Shown in pieces: positions 60,690 through 64,000 of a DNA stretch of 64,000 nucleotides (positions within the stretch are counted from its first letter, which is position 1; each line of letters begins with the position of its first letter). The stretch is from Rotaria socialis (lineage: Eukaryota > Rotifera > Eurotatoria > Philodinida > Philodinidae). The stretch is taken from positions 1 through 64,000 of the forward strand of contig CAJNYU010003930.1 of assembly GCA_905331475.1 (NCBI GenBank). Direction: 5' to 3'. The notes below the pieces were generated by a model, which was given only the letters and a program-made list of their open reading frames with translations, had not been told where the DNA came from and made no database searches. A program made the position numbers and the translations under genes.

Positions 60690-63600
60690 AGAAAACTTCA
60701 CGGTAAACTATCCCGAACATAAACATAAAAACGCGGAACAGAAATATTCCAATGCTTCAATTCTTCTCTGTTTCTCTTTTCATATTTCGACGTCCGGTAA
60801 GCTTTCGATGACTCATCATCATATGACTAAAGAATATTTCTTAGAATATTGCGTTACAGCTATTCTATTCATTCCATCGACAAGAATGCGATACTCATCA
60901 AACGAACCGAGATGAAGTGACACGCGAATGTTTTAAAAGATATCTCAGTTTACCTATTGAATTCATTTCAATCACTAGAATGCGAGAATCTCAGTACGAT
61001 CTCAGATTACATGGAAAATGAATATATCGTAATAGCCACGTATTTATCTATTCAATTCATTCTGAACCGACAACAACGACGTTCATCACATAATCCCGAA
61101 TCGCATGATCGATGAATATCTCTCAGGACCATTGTATTCGCATATTCATTTGATTTCATAGGCAGATTTTCAACTTGCATCTTTGTATTTCCGATCGAAT
61201 GACAAAATGAATGTTTCCAAAGATTGTGATTTTCACGTACTTTATTATTTCCGAAGGTGAACGTGGAATTTTTATCGTAGGATGTTCGATCACATAGCTG
61301 ATGCATATTTTATAGAATAGTTCTAATCGCGTATTTATCGTATTTCTAAAAAAAGGAAACTAAAAGTCGTCAGACAACCCGGATCATGTAGTAAATCAAT
61401 ATATTTCAGAATCGTTGTGTTTATCAATTCTATTATTTACAAGGGAAAAAAGCACGATTGATTAGGTTAAACAGTATCAAATAGAAAAGGAATGTTTTCT
61501 ACGACGATATTGTTCACCTATTCGTGTGATATTTAAGATCAGAGAGAGAAATTCTGCAGATTATTGAAAGTTACATGACAAGCGAACATTTCGCACGAGA
61601 CTTCTGTTCGTCATTTCATTTGGTGTCGGCAACGAAAACGCGAAATTCAACAGATAAATCAAGATCACCTTAAATATGAATATGCTTCATCATAGTTCTG
61701 TTCAGCAATTGAATACATTGCGAAATCGGAACGGCGACTATCACCACGGGCTGTAAGAATCAATAACAATCGAATGCTGTTGAAGATATCAACGTTCACT
61801 TATTGCAATGATTTCACAGACCGGATTGTGAACTATATTAGATGATTCAAGGGCAAAGGTCTAACGAATTTCTTTCATTATCGTTGAGTTCAGGTCGTTG
61901 CCTCTTTCGAAGAAACGAGAGCGAGATTCATCATGCAATCTAAAGTCAAGCCATCAACGAATATCATTGAAGATATTTAGATTCAGTTATCAGTTGCATT
62001 TCTTAGACATGTAACTGATATTACTCACGTAATGGAATAGCCTATGACAAATGAATATTTCTCAGAATACTTTTGTTTACCTGTTCATGTGTTTCAAAGG
62101 CAAAAATGCGATATTATTCCGACGATCCAAGATCACACGTCAGATGTATACGTCTGAAGACACTTGCGTACATCTATAGTCTTTAATCCAAGCAGAGATA
62201 TACAAAATTCGTTAGATCTATCAAGTCTAAAGGATAAATGAATATTTACAACGATATTTTTATGCACCTATTGAATTCATTCCAAAGATTAGGATACGAT
62301 ACGCATCAGATGAGTTAAGATGACATGAAAGCTGAATATTGTCGATCATTGTTAAGTTCGTCTACATGCATCATTTCGACAACAAGAGAGTCCGATTGAT
62401 GGAATGATTTCCGCCTACATGACAAATGAATATTACTCAGGATAGTTCTGTTCATTTATTTATCTGATTTTGACCATAAAAGTAAAACATTCATCTTATG
62501 ATTAAAGACGATAGAAAGAATGAATTTATTTGATCATCGTTTCGTTCGTCTATTCATTGAGTCTTTAAGGCAAACATGTGACTCCTATGCTCTAGTCGAT
62601 GATCACATTTGACATAAATATGGCTCATCATAGTTCGAGTCAATTATTCATTTCACTTCGAAGACAAGTTCACAGCATTGGTTAGATTATTACTCTCGAA
62701 CAACAAGTGAATGCTTCACAGGACGAAGTTGTCATTGGTTCATTGGGTTCCGATCGCAAACGTAAGACATTCGTCAGATGAGTTATGATCGTATGACTAA
62801 CGTATATTTGCCAGGAAATATCTGTTCGCTTACGAATGTGATTTCATCGAGCAGCACAGACATTCACATCACAGGATCGAATATCACACGACGAACGAAT
62901 AGTCTATAGAATAGTTCGATTCATTGATTCATTCGATTTGAGAAGACAATCATACGAGATGCGTCAAATCATGTCAAATGACATTAAAAATGAATACGAC
63001 CAACGATAGTTCTGTTGAGTAATTCATTTAACTTCGAAAGTAAGTCGGCAAGCTCCATTTGATGGCCCTAGATCACATGAGAAACGAACTTCCAGAATGG
63101 CAAGTAGCATGTTTCTATTTCCTATTTAGATGATTTGTAAACGAAAATTTTGATTTGTGTAGCTGCTGAAACATTATACGGCGTGAGAACCTTTTCTACC
63201 TGTTTTCTTTCAATTATATAGTTCTCGTCAGAAAAAGTATTAGAACGTCAGGAAATTACGAGAGATTTAAACAAAAATGAATGTCTGACATCATCGTTAT
63301 GTTCTACTATTTTTTGAGCTAACATTTTTCTCTCAGATCTCTTCAATGGTTATAATATCATACAATAAATAAATGTCGATGACGAGCGTTGTATTGAACA
63401 ATTACGTTCGGTTTTGTTGTTAAACTTTGAACTCTATTGTTCCATGAAACAGCACGTATTTATGAACAGACTATACGGATGCAAAGTCTACCTTCATCAT
63501 ATTCCATAAAGCAGAACTGTCAGATTGGCTAGACGACAAATATCACAAGATAAATGATTAATTATTTTCCAAGAGTCACGTTCATGTGTTCATTTCTTTC

Positions 63601-63900
63601 GCGAAGGAAAATTACTAGGTGTATCAAATCCTTCGAAATCATATAAAAAACGAATCTTTGCCAGTATTCTTCTGTTCGCCTATTCATTTTATTTCGAAAA
63701 CAAGGAAACAAGATTCACGAGATTGTTTAACATCACAAGACAAATGGGTAATTCTCACAAAAATTTTATCCGTCAATGTATTTCATTTCGGAGACAAATG
63801 AACGCCATTCTCGATGATCAATGATGACGTCACATATGAATATACATATTTTCATCTATGCTGTTCAATTTATGGGACGATGATATATAAAAAAGTTGAT
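60690..63900. repeat. Highly diverged satellite array, period about 94 bp
   Basis: A landmark related to ATGAATATTTCTCAG recurs at about 60,833, 61,019, 61,112, 61,210, 61,303, 61,400, 61,585, 61,678, 62,048, 62,238, 62,335, 62,427, 62,520, 62,613, 62,705, 62,802, 62,896, 62,992 and onward to 63,836. Spacings are close to 92-98 bp or multiples. Each unit continues with ATAGTTCTGTTC, CTATTCATTT-ATTTCGAA, AAGACAA and GATCACATGA-like segments. About 34 units, each differing strongly from its neighbours. No coding frame spans units. Confidence 0.75.
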
Positions 63901-64000
63901 GAAGAGAACGTAGACAGTGCTTATGCACTTCCCAATAATCGCGTTCACATTTTTTTCATACATCCCAAACTAAATGTTTCAAATCGTTTTCATAGTGAAA

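Noticed and set aside
60690-63900. Coding interpretation of the right-end repeat (short frames at 60,685-60,915, 61,052-61,306 and 63,619-63,801)
   Set aside because: The frames do not persist from unit to unit and no spacing is a constant multiple of three.

Overview
The window looks like nuclear DNA of a bdelloid rotifer (an Adineta/Rotaria-type genome). It is AT-rich. The conserved genes are animal genes cut by many 45-80 nt GT-AG introns. One arm carries short repeats whose ends read like the bdelloid telomere unit TGTGGG. Several genes belong to families I associate with bdelloid gene sets, or look bacterial in origin. No organism label was given, so this assignment is an inference.

Bases 1-30,000 are accessory-like. 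A minus-strand run of two-transmembrane, cysteine-rich modules fills 427-7,120. Its exons share phase and can be joined into one three-module protein. Then come a TMEM272-like membrane protein (10.7-11.4 kb), a mariner scrap (12.3 kb), an intact intronless SPFH/Band 7 gene (13.6-15.1 kb), a decayed piggyBac (15.5-17.3 kb), a single-pass membrane protein with a repetitive stalk (17.6-18.7 kb), a small secreted cysteine-rich peptide gene with an early stop (25.8-26.0 kb) and a bacterial-type alpha/beta hydrolase killed by two nonsense codons (26.2-27.2 kb). Around and inside them lie at least ten full or partial copies of a hairpin repeat with GTGTGGGTGTG-like ends, and four other foldback elements, one of about 1.2 kb.

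Bases 30,190-57,250 are a conserved block: a PRAS40/Lobe-like gene, an SH3BGRL-like thioredoxin-fold protein, an SLC1 glutamate transporter, several unrecognised genes with acidic or poly-Ser tracts, ZC3H14/Nab2, CHCHD4/MIA40 and a complete alpha-actinin. The alpha-actinin gene has a pair of mutually exclusive 86-nt exons at the end of CH2. ZC3H14 and CHCHD4 lie head to tail about 100 bp apart with a strong splice acceptor next to the downstream ATG, which suggests trans-splicing.

The right end returns to accessory character: a large foldback element (a second copy sits inside an alpha-actinin intron), an intronless BTB/T1-domain gene (59.2-60.2 kb), and about 3.2 kb of a very diverged satellite with a period near 94 bp running close to the window end.

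The genes do not form one pathway. The conserved block is ordinary housekeeping and signalling; the flanks are where lineage-specific membrane proteins, probable acquired genes and mobile DNA collect.
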